DNA of 64,000 nt, taken from positions 7,917,230 through 7,981,229 of the forward strand of contig JAQFVV010006215.1 in NCBI GenBank assembly GCA_028023455.1, in the 5' to 3' direction. Numbering within the stretch: position 1 is the first letter of the stretch; every line of letters begins with the position of its first letter. The notes under the pieces were generated by a model, which saw nothing but the letters and a program-made list of their open reading frames with translations, made no database searches and had not been told where the DNA came from. The translations under genes were made by a program, and so were the position numbers. Source of the stretch: Epiperipatus broadwayi (Eukaryota; Onychophora; Udeonychophora; Euonychophora; Peripatidae). Shown piece after piece: positions 12,790 through 23,899 of the stretch.

Positions 12790-13591
12790 AACTGCGAAGA
12801 AACTTTTCCATGTTGATGGTTATATTTTCACATGCACATTCACGAAAGAAGCTTTCCAAATGATGCAAATGCTCGTCGATATCCTTTGAGGCAATCATGA
12901 TATTGTCCATGCAACACCATGTGTTCCTGTATTTCAGGAGACAAAAGATTCTGCAAGCATCTCATGGGGCCTGCTCCACTGTTAATTAAACCGAATGGAA
13001 CCCTCTTGAATATGTGAGTCTGGCCTTTGTAACGAAATGCCATATATTTTTTGTCACGGTGGTACAACACCATTTGCCAATAACTAGCTGTCATGTCCAT
13101 GGTCGAGAATACTGTCTACAAGCCAAACAAAAGTTTTATGCATTGGCGGCGGCACATCATGTTCCGGAATGGTAGCATTATTTAAGTGACGCTCATCCAA
13201 ACAAACGCACATTTCCATTTTTTTTTATTACAATCAATGGGTTATTGTATGGCGAAGGAGCCTGTTTGATAATATCCCATTCCAGCATCTGCTTTATTTG
13301 TTTATCTACATCCTCTTTGTATTGGAACGGGATAGGGTAAGTTTTTGTTTGCTGGTATGATTCCTCCCTAAGCCTAATTCGGTGGGTATACCCCCTAATT
13401 TTTCCTGGTATGCTAGAAAATACCAATGCATATCTTTGTAATATTTGTTGTAATTGCTGACTATGCTCCTTATCCGTAATCATCAATATGCTAACTTGTT
13501 TTATCATTTCATCATCGATCGCTTGTATGACATAGCTGCCAATGGGATGATTATCTTGATCCACTTGTAAAGGGGACTTACATGTCTTCAT
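12790..13591 (-). pseudogene. L1 reverse transcriptase region, broken, with altered catalytic box
   Basis: 13193-13591 has the pre-RT and fingers region (PFQYKEDVDKQI, IIKQAPSPYNNPLIVIKKNG). 12840-13100 continues with MDMTASYWQM and AFRYKGQTHIFKRVPFGL, the usual strand before the active site. The Y-x-D-D box lies in a shifted frame near 12890-12915 and reads CMDN rather than YMDD, so the polymerase would be inactive even if frames were intact. At least two frameshifts are present between the blocks. Confidence 0.85.
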
Positions 13592-13752
13592 AATACATTT
13601 CCTCGTTGGGTAATGTATGATACCTTGATACTGCGGAAGGAAATCTTAACCTAATACCAAGTCATACAACAACCCCTCCATTACAAAGAAGGCATGATTA
13701 AAACATTTGCCACTAATCATAATCTCAAACCACATCTGGTATCATTCACTAT

Positions 13753-14022
13753 TCATTTTTTCCCATTTGCCAGTGTTAACTGGATAGGGTGCATGGGAAA
13801 CTTTAAGTATCTTGGGTCATTTTCATATTCTGTGGCTAGTTTTTTTGATACAATTGATACTTGACTGCCTGAGTCAACCAATACTTGTATTTTATCATCA
13901 TTTATGTTTACTTGGATGACTGGGTTTCCATTTGTACATATGTCTTCATTATTCTTTTCTTGGACAATTACTGTATGAGATGCCACTGCTTCCCTATTTT
14001 CCACTCTTGAAAGCTTTGTCAT
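13753..14022 (-). pseudogene. L1 aspartic protease region
   Basis: Retropepsin-like segment of about 90 codons containing IQVLVDSGSQVSIVS, the D-S/T-G active-site loop of the family with its hydrophobic lead-in. It would act as a dimer to cut Gag-Pol. A second flap region follows in another frame between 13592 and 13752, broken by stops. Position between gag and RT fits Ty3/Gypsy order. Confidence 0.75.
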
Positions 14023-14189
14023 CTTTTGTTTGGTAGTAGTTTAATTTTGAAATTTTAACTCCTTTCCGTTTCTGTCTTCAGCAAGATTTTCATATTCAAT
14101 AACTGTCAATATATGAGTCATACCTTTAATATCCTGTACTTGACTATTTATCATTATTTTTCTTATCCAAGATGGCATGATATGTGTAA

Positions 14190-14960
14190 TCATTCATACT
14201 ATTTGTGTTTCCAGATAATTGAATGCATTTAGTGCTTTTATTCTATTCACCTGCTTCATGAAAAACTGAGCATATGTCTTATGATGGTTAGCTGGGTATT
14301 TTTTGTGCATGATGGAATATATTAGACCTTCCTGCCACTCTGCACTCCAATACATAGACATCACTGCTTTCTCATATTCACTATATGTTAGTGGTTGTTC
14401 AGATAATGTGTTCCACCAGTCTCTGACGGATTCTTTCAAATGATGACTGGAGATCACCACTTTTTTTTGTTCAGTCATATTCTGGAATTGGAAAAACATT
14501 TAAGCTATCTAGGTGGTGTCTAGGGTTTCCACTCTGTTTCCCTCTAATATTGTATGTGGATAAACTTTGCCACAGGAGATGTTACAGGATTGATTATTAT
14601 CGGAGTAAAGATTTGACTTCCTTGTCTGGATTTGGTTCAACATCTGAGGATTGTTTGTTTTCTCACTATCCTCCATTTGCCCATTTTCTTCTCCACCTCA
14701 TATGTCATGTTTTATAGACACGTCTCATTTTTGAGTGCCTTGGCCTGAATCGTCATTAATCAAGGATTCCACATCAGTATCATCTTGTTCTTGTGACCTA
14801 TGTTTAACCTGCCACATTACTTGAGTATCATCATCTGGTGATGCTTTTGTCATACTACTCTGTTTTTGATGGAATTCCATATTTTCCTCAATGGTTTAAG
14901 CTTTGTGCTGTATTTCTCATAACTTCTTGGAACATGGTCATCATCATTTTTCTTTCCTCT
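14190..14960 (-). pseudogene. L1 gag region, broken
   Basis: 14194-14499 encodes about 100 residues with SVRDWWNTLSEQPLTYSEYE and YAQFFMKQVNRIKALN, the capsid-like helices typical of retrotransposon Gag (W-x-x-L and F-x-x-x-F spacing). Upstream, an acidic stretch (14725-14853, MTKASPDDDTQ start) and an earlier short frame from about 14935 look like the Gag N-terminus, split by several stops. No CCHC knuckle could be read. Confidence 0.65.
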
Positions 14961-15429
14961 CATTACTTTGATGAGGGCTTCCAAATTATATTCTTGGTCA
15001 TTCCTCGGCCTATCCTGTTCCTTCATTTTTTAATACTGGCTATTTTGTTTGCCAATAACTTATTTATAACTTAGAGACAACAAGAAAAAAAAACTAATCA
15101 AGGTAAATATATTTTAGTATAAGTGTTTAGCTGCTATATACTTTTGTATATTCTTCACTTAAATTTTATTTCTTTGTCAAATAAATCAATATTATAAATT
15201 TTTATTTTATATAACTAACTTTTTTACTTTGGAAGTGTATTTAGAAATCACAACTTTGCCTACCTAACGAGGTCCTATTTTACACAAATGCCCAAAATGT
15301 GTCACTTTGTAAATAAAAAAATCTTGCCCTGTCTGTCTGTTTTTAATATTCTACATATTTGACTCTCCTTAATTTATTTATTTTTTATATTTCATTATTG
15401 TCACAGCAATTAATTTATTTACTGCTGTG
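14961..15429. other. L1 leader remnant left of T1
   Basis: A/T-rich sequence between gag and the T1 boundary. No motif seen. The plus-strand frame at 14838-15074 is antisense to gag and not a gene. Confidence 0.4.
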
Positions 15430-16448
15430 GGTACTGGGTGATTTTTGACCCGTGTGGCCACCAGAGGTGCTGGTCTGGGTCAACCACAGAAATACTTAGA
15501 GTAGGGGTCCCAAATGCAGCAATGGAAATTCTAACCGATAGGTGGCGCTGTTCACGATGCGTAAGCACAGGAACATTCCACCAGCTGGCTGGCTGCAAAG
15601 CTGCCTGCTTGGTGGTGCTGGTCACAATACATAAGCCCATTTAGCTTACATAGTCTGCTACCAGCAACTACCAAGAACCTATGTGGCGCTGATTGCTGTA
15701 AACACATTTAGCTTATGTGTCATCTGCTACCAGAAACTACCAAGTTTCTAGCCCACTATGTGGTGTGCTGTTTCTCCATGTTACGGAAAAACAATGCACT
15801 GATAGAGTTTATGTACATACCACTTAAAAGATGAATGGAATATAATGTACAGGTGTGATTAATTAGAAGCTACAACTATTTAAATATTCTTTCAAACTTA
15901 ATAGTGTCACATGCTATTTCACAGTTTTATAAATGGATATATTTTTAAATTATTTTTTTTTTTAAATCTTTTTTTTTTAATTATTTACTCTAAAAGTGTT
16001 TTTTTTTTTTAAATTAAAAAAAAATTATAATTTTTACGACAATCGGTTTTTTTTTTTAGTTTTTTTTAAAAGCTAATTTTTTTTCCCCCTTCTTTCAAAA
16101 CTATTATTTTAAAAGATGATTGTTTGTAAAACTTTTTTTACCAATAATTCGAAGATTAAATTACTGGAGAAAAAGCAAATCAAACTCTCCTTTAAATATA
16201 TTAAAATATCTATTCAGTTTCAAATTTAAAGGAAGTTTACAGTACAATTTATGTATACACATACATCTATTATTTGTAATATATGATTTAAATAAATTTA
16301 CAAACCATTGAAGGTTTACTATCTTTGGTAAATAATAAATTTATTAAAATTAATAATATACAGACTCATAAATGACAATATAGCAAAAATATTCTGTTTT
16401 GAAGGAAGCATCACAAGATGTAAATTAATGAAGATAGGACAGTAATCC
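15430..16448 (+). repeat. T1 left arm
   Basis: Inverted relative to 20875-21825. Outer 340 bp is GC-richer and carries five CTCF-like motifs (15457-15473, 15535-15550, 15605-15620, 15676-15691, 15752-15770). The inner part is A/T-rich with T-runs at 15940-16090. Frames on both strands at 15419-15644 are by-products of the GC-richer end, not genes. Confidence 0.8.
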
Positions 16449-17390
16449 AAGATATGTGAGAGAGTGTCATCCACAGATTTAAGTTGCAGGTTAAAAAATA
16501 TATACATTTAATATAATGGTCATGGTCTATAAAACACACAGATTGAGGAATTATTTTTGAAATTTGGATTGTTTTGTTTAAAAAATTAAGAAAAAACATT
16601 GCAGTCAACTGCATTTAAATTGTTAAGAGCAACACTGAATGCATGAGGGTCCATTGAAATAGATATGAATGTTTGATGCTTATGTTAGGCTTGTATTGAA
16701 ACAAACCTTCCAATCCCTTTCCATCTTACCATCAACCTAATGACCTACTCATCTGAATTAGTTTCAAACCTATTCTAAATGTCAAAATGTTATGTATAAG
16801 TCGAGCAGTGAAATTTGCTATCATGGCCGCTTGAATGGCATCATAGATTTACATACGAAAGTACGCTATAATTAGACAGGTTTGATAAAATTATAGCGTA
16901 GAAATCTTCATAATTATTTATAAAATATTTTATTAATTTATAAGTCGATTCTCAATTTTATATTTGTATGTGGATGGATATTTTAAGCCATGAAATTATG
17001 GCATAATGATTTGTACATATAATATTTAAGATTAAATAAAAATAATGTAAAATTTTTTCTTTATAATATATTTACGGTTTTCTGATTTAATGTTTAATAG
17101 ATATAACTGAAACTAAAGTATTTTCATATAAGATCTGTCAAATTTGCTTTTTTTAAAATAAACAATATAAAGAAAATATGTTAAAAGTATATCAAGTTAA
17201 AATAAAAGTCATCGGTTTATAATTAAAAATGGGAATTTTGTGTAAACAAGAAATCAATTAGTGACCACACCTGGGATAAAAGTAAAATCTAGTTTACTGA
17301 TTGAATTTTTTCAACAAAAGATTTTATCATTAAATCAGAATACCATTACTCTCTACTAAGCCATAATATTATAACACCTAAAAAGAAATT
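16449..17390. other. T1 core, left part, no recognised genes
   Basis: A/T-rich, no family motif. A short inverted pair around 16861-16900 (ACGCTATAATTAGAC versus TTATAGCGTAG) is visible. Confidence 0.4.
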
Positions 17391-18060
17391 TAATTAATGA
17401 AATCGGAATCAAATTTATATAATTTATATATTTTAATAATTTTTTTAAGTAAATTAAAAATAACACCTTGGAGACTTTATCAGTAGTAGAAATTACATTA
17501 TACGATTTTGTTTAATTAAAAGTCGATTGGTCCTGAGGCAAATGAAATTCCAAAAAGGTGTTAAGGCTTCGTGGAAATATATAAATAGGCTAGATTTTAA
17601 GCGGGAAGATATTCCATCTTGCTTTTGAAGAGCTGTTACTACAAGAAGCTGAAAATTTGTTAATTTAGCTATGGCCTGCTAGTCAGGCAAGAATTTGCTG
17701 CCTTTCCCCAGATGGAATGTCGGAATTTGATCCATCCAAGGCCGGAGCAACAACCAACATTGCCTTAACAAGTTTATAATAAATAGAAGATGCCATTAAA
17801 ATAACACCTTCATTCAACTACCCCAAGTCCAGCTATAGGAATACCATCTTAAATCGTCTTCCAACTAAAGAGAAGATGCCATAAGCCACCAAAGAACTCA
17901 TCTTCGTTCCAGCTCGAGTATCTCCAGTCCAGCTATAGGAGAACTGTTTTAAAATTATTAAAATCATAGAGCTCTGTGTAAAATTCAAAATAATCATTAT
18001 TGCTTCAAAATCAGGTTAGCTAACTATATTGTAAACTCTTTCTAAATTGTCTTATCAATA
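17391..18060 (+). promoter_or_regulatory. LTR-like or promoter-like block inside T1
   Basis: A TATA element (ATATATAAATAGG) at 17577-17589 is followed by GC-richer sequence and, at 17775-17785, an AATAAA-type signal. Two imperfect direct copies of a roughly 85-bp segment (17787-17860 and 17872-17945, sharing GAAGATGCCAT and AGTCCAGCTATAGGA) follow. TATA, poly-A signal and repeats in this order are typical of an LTR, but no second copy exists here to prove it. Confidence 0.35.
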
Positions 18061-19560
18061 ATAATTCAATTCTATAAATGATATACTTTTGATAATTTCC
18101 TTTATTAACTTCTTGTTTTGCTATATAACTTAATCACTGCAGTTATATTTATTTTTCTCTTACTTATTTTAGTTATTATTAATTATTCCTATGTCTCTAA
18201 ACAGCACGCAGTTAGTTACGAAATATATTCTTTTTGAAGATATTTAAAATCTTTGTATTGTATTAATTATAGCATCATTTAGTGCTTCGTTTCAAAACCC
18301 TAATTTATAAATAATGGTGACCCTTTGTGCTTGTTATTATTTTGTCATTTTCTAAATAATGTAAATATAAAATGTGGCTTATAAATCCAAACTTTCAACC
18401 TTAATTATTATGTTACTAAAGATTAAACTAGCCTGGAGTGTAATCATGAGTATATTTTTTTAGTAAAGTATTCGTAAGTCCCTTAAATATACTTCCCCCC
18501 TTTAAAAGTTTATTAATTACAGATAACTAAGAAATTGAACGGGATAAAGTAAAGTTTGTGTATATATATATATTCCCGTCAGTAGCATATGTTTATTTCT
18601 CTTGCTACCGAAGAGTTGGCTCTTTTGATTAAGCTGATAAACTAGTGTTCATTTAATGTATGGTATTTAATTTATAATATACTTTGGCTTGGCGGATGTG
18701 AAATTTATCAATATTTTATTGTTGTGCTGTTTTATATATATAAGATGGAGCCATAGTAAGTCCAGCCCATCTTTCTCTCTTATGGGTAGTGCTGTAGCTA
18801 AGACTGAGCTAAGGGCCAGATTAGTATGTAAGTCCCCTGCCTCTTATGAACCAAATAAAGGTTCCCTTTTAGCAGCATGGCGATCGGTCATTGGGTAAAC
18901 CGGTGTTGGCCATAAAAACCCTAAAATCTATTCATCCATCCACAGAGCCACTTTATTATATTTTACTTGTGCGTAGCATATTAGTAAAATCTTTATAACT
19001 AACTCTCGTGTTGAACCAAAACATTTTTGAAAATCTGTTCGATCTAAAGCTATGCCCATATTTAATATATAAATTTATCATAATCGGATGTATTATTAAG
19101 CTTCACTCCAGATTTGGTTTGATTACATGTTTAATAGCCACTCAAACTGATGATGAAAGGGCATAACTAATAAGTGGAATGTAGTGATTTATTATATAGC
19201 ATAAAATTAGTGCAATTAAATAATAGCCACAAATTTATTTTGCTAAATGGCCTAGAGTAATGTTGTTTAGTAAATAAAATGCCTTTGTGCATTATCCAAT
19301 GCTAAGTAATGGGTTATATCAAGTATATATGAAATTGTCAATAAATGTATTTTATAATTCATCATATATCAGTTTTTGTCTCATTATTAAATCAATCCAA
19401 TTCACTAATTGACCATAGCTATTCATTAGTAAAGCCCCTATTAATTAAATATATTAGATTTTATCTTTGGAATGACTAGTTTTTAAATTGTTTATATATA
19501 TATGTTTAAGTCCATGAGTCTTATTGTTTTCTCCGATTTGCTAGTGGGCTGGATTAAGAA
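18061..19560. other. T1 core, right part; one GC-richer island
   Basis: Mostly A/T-rich. 18750-18960 is distinctly richer in G+C, with a 69-codon frame (18689-18898) lacking any motif. It may be a SINE or LTR remnant with no partner in this window. Confidence 0.4.
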
Positions 19561-19745
19561 TTAATTCTCATGTGCCATCAATGTTATGTTGTCCATTAGG
19601 TGTTTGATCTGGGGCTTAAAGAGTGGGTTCGAATCCAGTCTGGTTCCTGACTTAAATCTTGGGCTTGACTGGGTTTGAAGTACATTATGTGAGTTCCAGC
19701 TCATGTTACATGGATAAACATGTTTGACCGGTACAGTATACTGTT
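19561..19745 (+). repeat. SINE-like segment with Pol III B box
   Basis: GGTTCGAATCC at 19626-19636 is an exact B-box consensus. The five bases either side do not pair well enough for a true T arm and no cloverleaf can be drawn, so it is not a tRNA gene. A tRNA-derived SINE head is the likeliest reading. Confidence 0.4.
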
Positions 19746-19798
19746 AAAATTAAAACTATTAGTCCTCATAAATAATTTGGAAGACATTGCCTGTCCAA

Positions 19799-20599
19799 AA
19801 ATGATGCATTAAAAAGGATTGAATATCTCAAATTTTATAAAATGATGCGGAAAAGAGTTGAAAATAATATAATGGAAGTATAACGGTGAACTAGCAAGGA
19901 AAGCAGTAGAAGAGAATGAAAGTCTCAAGAGTGTAAAACGACGTTTTGGTATTGGTAGGAAATTTATATCTGCAATAAGAAAAAAAGCTGGAATTATTAC
20001 TAAAAAAAGAGATGACATCATGAAATGGATAGAAGACTTTTATCAAGAATTATATAGTAATGAAGAACAAATATTTCCTATATCTATTACATCTTCTGAA
20101 TTGCCCAGAATTTTAAATGAAGAAGTGAGACATGCAATTAAATATATGAAGAAAAGAAAAGACTCCAGGCAATGGTAGAATTATAATTGATATATTAAAA
20201 GAAGCAGGTGAAAAAAATAGGAATATTTTAGCAATGTTATATACCAAATGTCTAAATGATAAAAATGTGTCAGATGATTAAAAGAATGCAGTATTAATAT
20301 TAATATTTAAAAAAGGTGATAAAGAAGATATTAGAAATTACAGACCTATCAGCCTTTTATCAGTTACATACAAAAATTTTACCAAGATAATTACAACTCG
20401 TCTACAGAGAACATTGGATTTCCACCAACCAAGAGAACAAGTTGGATTTAAAAGTGGTTTTAGTACAGGAGATCATATCCAGGGATTGAGAGAAGTTATA
20501 GAAAGAACAAATGAATATGAGTTGCCATTATGTTTTGGATTTGTAGATTATGAAAAGACATTTGAATCTATAAACTTTTCTTCAGTGATTAAAGCATTG
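19799..20599 (+). pseudogene. RTE LINE fragment captured in T1
   Basis: Colinear with about 32440-33235 of the full-length RTE, covering the EN-RT linker and the first RT motifs (RNYRPISLLS, FHQPREQVGFKSGFSTGDH, FGFVDYEKTFES). It stops abruptly at GCATTGG, where RTE and arm sequence share a few bases (TTGGAT), suggesting a microhomology join. Frameshifts and stops occur near 20160-20285. The RT motif with the DD pair is missing. Confidence 0.85.
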
Positions 20600-20874
20600 G
20601 ATTATTGTCCTATCTTCATTAATTTATATCTTGTGTTGTTTTCTTCAAAACAGAATCTTTTTTCTATATTGTCATTTCTGAGTCTGTATAATATTAATTT
20701 TAATAAATTTATTATTTCCCAAAGATAGGAAAACTTGAATGGTTTATAAATTTATTTAGATCATATACTACAAATAATAGATGTATGTGTATATATAAAT
20801 TGTACTGTAAACTTCCTTTAAATTTGAACTGAATAGATATTTTAATATATTTAAAGGAGAGTTTGATTTGCTTT
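20600..20874 (+). repeat. Extra partial copy of T1 right arm (275-bp period)
   Basis: A tandem duplicate of the inner part of the right arm: the stretch from GGATTATTGTCC at 20600 is repeated from 20875. It abuts the RTE fragment directly, so duplication followed or accompanied the RTE join. Confidence 0.8.
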
Positions 20875-21825
20875 GGATTACTGTCCTATCTTCATTAATT
20901 TACATCTTGTGTTGTTTCCTTCAAAACAGAATCTTTTTGCTATATTGTCATTTTTGAGTCTGTATAATATTAATTTTAATAAATTTATTATTTACCAAAG
21001 ATAGTAAACCTTGAATGGTTTGTAAATTTATTTAGATCATATATTACAAATAATAGATGTATGTGTATACATAAATTGTACTGTAAACTTCCTTTAAATT
21101 TGAACTGAATAGATATTTTAATATATTTAAAGGAGAGTTTGATTTGCTTTTTCTCCAGTAATTTAATCTTTGAATTATTGGTGAAAAAAAAAGTTTTACA
21201 AACAGTCATCTTTTAAAATAATACAGTTTTGAAAGAAGTGGGGAAAAAATAGCTTTTTTTAAAATAAAAAAAAAAACCCTATTGGATTGTCGTAAAAATT
21301 ACATTTTTTTTAAGTTAAAAAAAACCATTTTTAGAGTAAATAATTAAAAAAAAAAGATCGATTTTTAAAAAAAAATAATTTAAAAATATATCCATTTATA
21401 AAACTGTGAAATAGCATGTGACACTATTAAGTTTGAAAGAATATTTAAATAGTTGTAGCTTCTTAATTAATCACACCTGTACATTATATGCCATTCATCT
21501 TTTAAGTAGTATGTACATAAACTATCAGTGTGTTGTTTTTCCATGTGTAATGTGGTGAAGCAGCGCCATGTAGTGGGCTAGAATCTTGGTAGTTTCTGGT
21601 AGCAGACTATGTAAGCTAAATGGGCTTATGCATTGTGACCAGCACCACCAAGCAGGCAGCTTTGCTGCCAGCGAGCTGGTGGAATGTTCCTATGCTTACA
21701 CATTATGAACAGCACCACCTATTGGCTGAAATTTGCATTGCTGCATTTGGGGCCCCTACTCTAAGTATTTCTGTGGTTGACCCAGACCAGCACCTCTGCC
21801 ACATGGGTCAAAAATCACAAGTAAA
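20875..21825 (-). repeat. T1 right arm
   Basis: Inverted copy of 15430-16448. CTCF-like motifs at 21561-21578, 21640-21657, 21710-21726 and a weaker one at 21789-21800. A related sequence, including the GATCGATTTTTAAA block and the A-runs, occurs in the T2 right arm. Confidence 0.8.
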
Positions 21826-23891
21826 TTATAAATAATGCACTTACAGCTTGACCTGACTTTCTCTGACACCTGAAACAACTAAAAAAATGCATTTACATTA
21901 ATACAACAAGTTTATATAACAAAAGGAAATATGTGAGCAAAAATATACATATGTCATGTTTAAATTATTTTGGCTCACTAAGCATACACTGTTATTTTGA
22001 TCATCTATACTTATGGTTTGATTTATTGTAATCCGATATGAGCAATTACACTTGCTGACAAATTATTTGATAGGAGGGTGCCAGTCAACAATGTGATGGC
22101 TGTATCAAATATACATTTTATGGATAATGATCCAAGCACACATTGATAACAATTTATAAAGTTTAACGTAATTAGATTTATTTTTAAGTTTCACTTCTCT
22201 TTCAAAAAAATTTTTTCATAATATGGTTCTGCTAAACGAAAAAATATCTGCACAAATAAGTAAATGCTATTTTAAATGATTTTAAAATTTTATCTTAGGA
22301 CATATAACAACTAAGTAAGGTAATATGTATGACCTGGATTCGAAACCATGCTACCATTTTGATCATGACAAAAAAATATAAATTCAGACAGCCAAAGTAC
22401 GATTAACAAAAAAAAATTAAAATAAAAGTAAAATCCTCTGATAACCGCTACTTCAAATTATGAACCTGGGATCAAAACCAAGTACCATTTTGGTCACAAT
22501 CTGAAATAGTTATACAATTATCAAGCAATTTTAAAGATAATATATTGAGATCAAAAACTGTTAAAAACAAAAACGGATTTTGCTGAACTATAAACGAAAT
22601 GTATACCATATACACCCACATATATGAATATATACCTCATTAAATAAGCATATATATGACTACATATAAATATACAAGCAGATATATCTATATAAATATT
22701 TCTATTATCATGTACATGATTTTATTATGAAATATTCGTCATATTGCAGACCACATACTCCTACTATTTCAGGTTAGTAAACGCTGGTCACAAATATAAC
22801 AAGGAAGCAATGATTGCAGATGTAGACCTATTCGTTCAGGCTACTCAGCAATCCAGAAGTCTAAAATGTAAGGGGTCTTTACCTAATGGTTACTAAAAAA
22901 AAGGTCTTCGTCAAAACAGTTACTAAAAGGTCTTCACCAAAACGGTTACTAAAAAAGGTCTTCACCAAAATGGTTACTCAATAAATGATACCAATAGCAT
23001 AATCCGAACTGAGAAAAAAATCTTAACTAAAGGTGGCTGACATATATGTTATACAAAATATATTTTATGTATGTATTAAAAACGAATATCAACGCATTTA
23101 CTATTTATCAAGTTGAAAATTAAGTTTGATATTATTAAAACAAAACTTATATTTATATATTACTATTTGGCAGGAAACGTAATTGCAAAATTAAAAGTGA
23201 AAAAAATTTTTTTCCCTGATTATAATTATTCACTATATATATAAAAAGAAATGAAATGCAGAGAAAATGAAACTTTTTGATCTACAATAAAAAATTCCTA
23301 TTAATGAAAAAAAACGTTATCTATTAGATCTACACAAAAATTTTATAATAAACTAAAAAAAATTCTATTATCTATTTGTAATTTTTACTATTATTAACAC
23401 TCGTATGTACACTGTATTTCGAAAAACATATTAAAATTGCCCATGTTTAAGCAATACCAAAAAATCAAGCAATTAAGTTATTTTAAGGGTGGGTGGGTGG
23501 AAATTTATTTGACACTTCTGCCTGCATTGAAGCCATATACTTTATACAACAAACAATATGGCAACTGGCCATGACACAACTCTACTAAACAAAAAATTTT
23601 TTTTGCTTTAACTCACATATTTAATCTCATTATATATTCACACAAAAAAACTGATGGAGTGTTAACTTTTTAAAAATAAAATCTTCATTCTATCAATTTA
23701 AAACTTGGCAAAAAAAATTTTACATTATGACACATTTAACTTTTTAATTGATCTTAAAAATGAAATTTGGCTTATATTAGGAGACAGAAAACAAATTTTT
23801 ACATATATATATACCTAAAGTTCATTTTCCTTCTACAAAATAAAATTCGGCCCATTTTGTGCCTTAAATCAAAATAAAATTCGGCCCATTT
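21826..23891 (-). other. L1 leader between T1 and the 5' LTR
   Basis: About 2 kb of A/T-rich sequence, with no coding motif, between the 5' LTR and the T1 insertion. It includes the short tandem repeat at 22886-22980 and the duplicated LTR-edge segment at 23836-23899. Length is long but possible for a Gypsy leader; other insertions cannot be excluded. Confidence 0.45.
22886..22980 (+). repeat. Short tandem repeat, about 28-bp unit
   Basis: Three to four imperfect units built on GGTCTTCACCAAAACGGTTACTAAA-type sequence with variable A spacers. Confidence 0.8.
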
Positions 23892-23899
23892 TGTGCCTT
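23836..23899 (-). repeat. Tandem duplication of the L1 LTR edge and primer-site region
   Basis: A 30-bp segment (23836-23865) recurs at 23870-23899 separated by 4 bases. It spans the inner edge of the 5' LTR. On the minus strand a TGGGCCGAAT sequence follows the LTR end by three bases, in the place of a primer-binding site, and is therefore present twice. I could not match it to a specific tRNA. Confidence 0.6.

Larger units (their letters stand above)
15430..21825. mobile_element. Family-T inverted-repeat element T1
   Basis: Two long arms in inverted orientation: 15430-16448 and 20875-21825, about 1 kb each, colinear over their length at high identity by eye. The outer ends share GTGATTTTTGACCC with the T2 ends (GTGACTTACGCCCC). 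The arms hold repeated CTCF-like motifs. Between them lie a 3.3 kb core (16449-19798), an RTE fragment (19799-20599) and a partial extra copy of the arm (20600-20874). No transposase was found, so it is non-autonomous. Flanks show no clear target-site duplication, so T1 may be composite rather than a single clean insertion. Confidence 0.7.

Noticed and set aside
15419-15644. Overlapping frames at the T1 arm ends encoding a similar peptide twice
   Set aside because: The similarity is nucleotide identity of the inverted arms; the two frames differ at indels and end differently, so no evidence of protein selection.
19561-19745. tRNA gene at the exact B box
   Set aside because: No acceptor stem or T-arm pairing; reads as a SINE remnant.
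15430-21825. Polinton/Maverick element because of the long inverted arms
   Set aside because: No polymerase, integrase, ATPase or capsid motif in the core; the size is too small and no 6-bp duplication is seen.
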